64,000 bases of DNA from Amphiura filiformis (lineage: Eukaryota; Echinodermata; Ophiuroidea; Amphilepidida; Amphiuridae): assembly GCF_039555335.1 (NCBI RefSeq), contig NC_092636.1:55979706-56043705 (forward strand), read 5' to 3'. Positions within the stretch are counted from its first letter, which is position 1. The number at the start of each line of letters is the position of its first letter. The translations under genes and the position numbers were made by a program. The notes under the pieces were generated by a model. That model saw only the letters and a program-made list of their open reading frames with translations. It was not told the DNA's origin and searched no databases. Shown one piece after another: positions 62,490 to 64,000 of this stretch.

Positions 62490-64000
62490 TTTTTTGGGTT
62501 TTTTTGCAAAAAATAAAGAAATAAAGCTAAATAAAAAATTGAATTAAAAAAAAAGAAGCAAAAAGTTCCAAGGCCTTATAAACACAATTTTAATACAGCT
62601 TTATTGAGTAAAAAAACAAGTCCCGACCTACCTACCCTAATTTTTTTTAATGTTGAAACAATTTTTTTAAGCCTATATATAATTAGTGCTAAAGTATAAA
62701 TTGAGATACTATATGAAGAAAATAACCTTACACAGATCTTAAATGGCTGTTTTCTTAGAAAGCAAATGTGATTGAATTTGCCACTTAATTGTTGCATTTT
62801 TAGATTACTTTAGTCTTTTATTCATGTAAATAATTTAAATACATTGTACATAGAGAAGGCATATATTTTAAACACCTGACTCACTGCTATATTTATGGGA
62901 TTTTCAAAACACTAGAATGTGTTTAATAATTTACTCTAAATATACCAGTGCACCTTTAATAGCAGTGCTGGAATTCAAATGCCATTAAGCATATTGACCT
63001 CTTGCCCCTAGCTCGCTCTATTTGACAATATACATGATAAAGAGTGGTAAATTTGAACTATCTTTAGCTCTACTAGTCATAACTTGCTAGTACTACTGTG
63101 ACACAGTATACATGTACATATTTTATAGGAAATTTAAAATAAACTTGAACAAGAGTATGTTGGCCTATAAACTTATTTGCAGAGATATACAAATTAGGTT
63201 GTGAATGCCTTTCAGACTCAAATTCATACAGCTGCAAACTGCATGTTTATTTTGGGCAGTTTTTAAATCAATATAATCTTCAAAAGAAAGAAAGAAATGT
63301 AGGCTACATGAAAGTATTGAAATTTATTAAAATATGGAAGATATTGTATGCAAGTAGATTTTGGAAGAATCATGTGTGAAGTTCATAGGCTTAGGAAGGG
63401 GGGCACCAATTTTTTTTTCAAGTTTCAGCCCCCCCCCCATCCTAAGCCAATGTAGTGTATGTATAGAAATAACTTTTCAGACCTTCTAAAGGCCTGAATA
63501 CCCCTTGAAAATTTGGTTCCTTTTCCAACAAACAAAATAAAATAACCATAATATTAGCTAATATTCTGAAGTTGAGTTTGGGCCTGTAAAGTTGGTGAAG
63601 GCCAGGCCCTTACACACACACATATAGGCCTATATGCAGAATTTATTTTTTTGGGTGGGGGAGTCGAGGTGCAGTACTTGAATGACTGTATACTTGGGCA
63701 GATTTGTGAACTCAAACCCCGCTACAAATTGCACTTTTTGGCCCTTTTGAATGTCTTATCACCAAAAACTTAAGTGGACCTTTTGTCAATGTTTGTCTCC
63801 CACTTTTAGACCTTTTTATAGGAAAAGAGTAACAACTAGAATTGCGCAGTTCGTAATTAAGGTGGCCCCACACAAAGGTGTGTATATAACAAAGGTTTAT
63901 AAATACAAATAATATACAAATAAGTATAAGCTCATTAATATTCATAAATATGAAATAACATGACACATGGCACACCGACATCGCCTGGCTAATAATTACT
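62490..64000. other. Non-coding DNA, no gene recognised
   Basis: AT-rich. One short inverted pair, GGCTTAGGAAGGGGGGC (about 63387-63404) against GCCCCCCCCCCATCCTAAGCC (about 63428-63449), could be the stem of a small MITE. No exon is convincing. Confidence 0.4.

Noticed and set aside
61877..62490. Interstitial telomere repeat
   Set aside because: Only one to two TTAGG(G)-like units occur at each end, in inverted arrangement around an element, not a telomere tract.

Overview
The window is eukaryotic (metazoan) nuclear DNA. It is AT-rich, spliced coding exons are spread thinly among decayed retrotransposons, fold-back elements and tRNA-derived SINE-like repeats, and over half of it is one tandem satellite. 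An animal peptide-type G-protein-coupled receptor exon, CR1/jockey-like and RTE-like LINE pieces, and an RS/KH-rich nuclear-type protein fit a marine invertebrate. An invertebrate deuterostome such as an echinoderm is my guess from the style of the repeats and is not proven.

Layout. 1-0.7 kb: broken LINE with a tRNA-derived SINE inside it. 2.86-3.36 kb, minus strand: first coding exon of a rhodopsin-family receptor (N-terminus to TM3, ending at a splice donor inside the DR(Y) arginine codon); TM4-7 were not found. 3.6-13.4 kb: non-coding DNA crowded with inverted-repeat elements (5.27, 6.91, 7.84, 9.13, 10.65 and 11.48 kb), one of them split by a LINE 3' end. 14.0-50.0 kb: a satellite of a 74-bp monomer, roughly 450 or more copies, all in one orientation, with higher-order repeats and degraded edges. 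Four foreign insertions of more than 100 bp lie in its last 2.5 kb and none in the 33 kb before. 50.3-53.0 kb: two dead LINE fragments (RTE-like, then CR1/jockey-like) and a second copy of the 6.91-kb fold-back element. 53.3-53.8 kb: an inverted-repeat element carrying a tRNA-like segment. 54.07-56.1 kb, minus strand: the 3' exons of a lysine/arginine/serine-rich protein gene, with a hairpin element 10 bp from a splice donor. 57.5-57.8 kb: a GGCGCC-rich minisatellite. 60.1-62.5 kb: a TIR element and two tandem copies of a tRNA-like element bounded by AACCCTAACCG inverted ends.

Only two host genes can be supported, both partial, both on the minus strand and unrelated to each other. All other apparent reading frames are relics of transposons or by-products of the repeats. 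No complete gene, CRISPR array or functional tRNA gene is visible. The most notable object is the satellite: its strong strand asymmetry (G-poor plus strand), its possible origin from a 37-bp dimer, its nested higher-order repeats, and the insertions confined to one edge.
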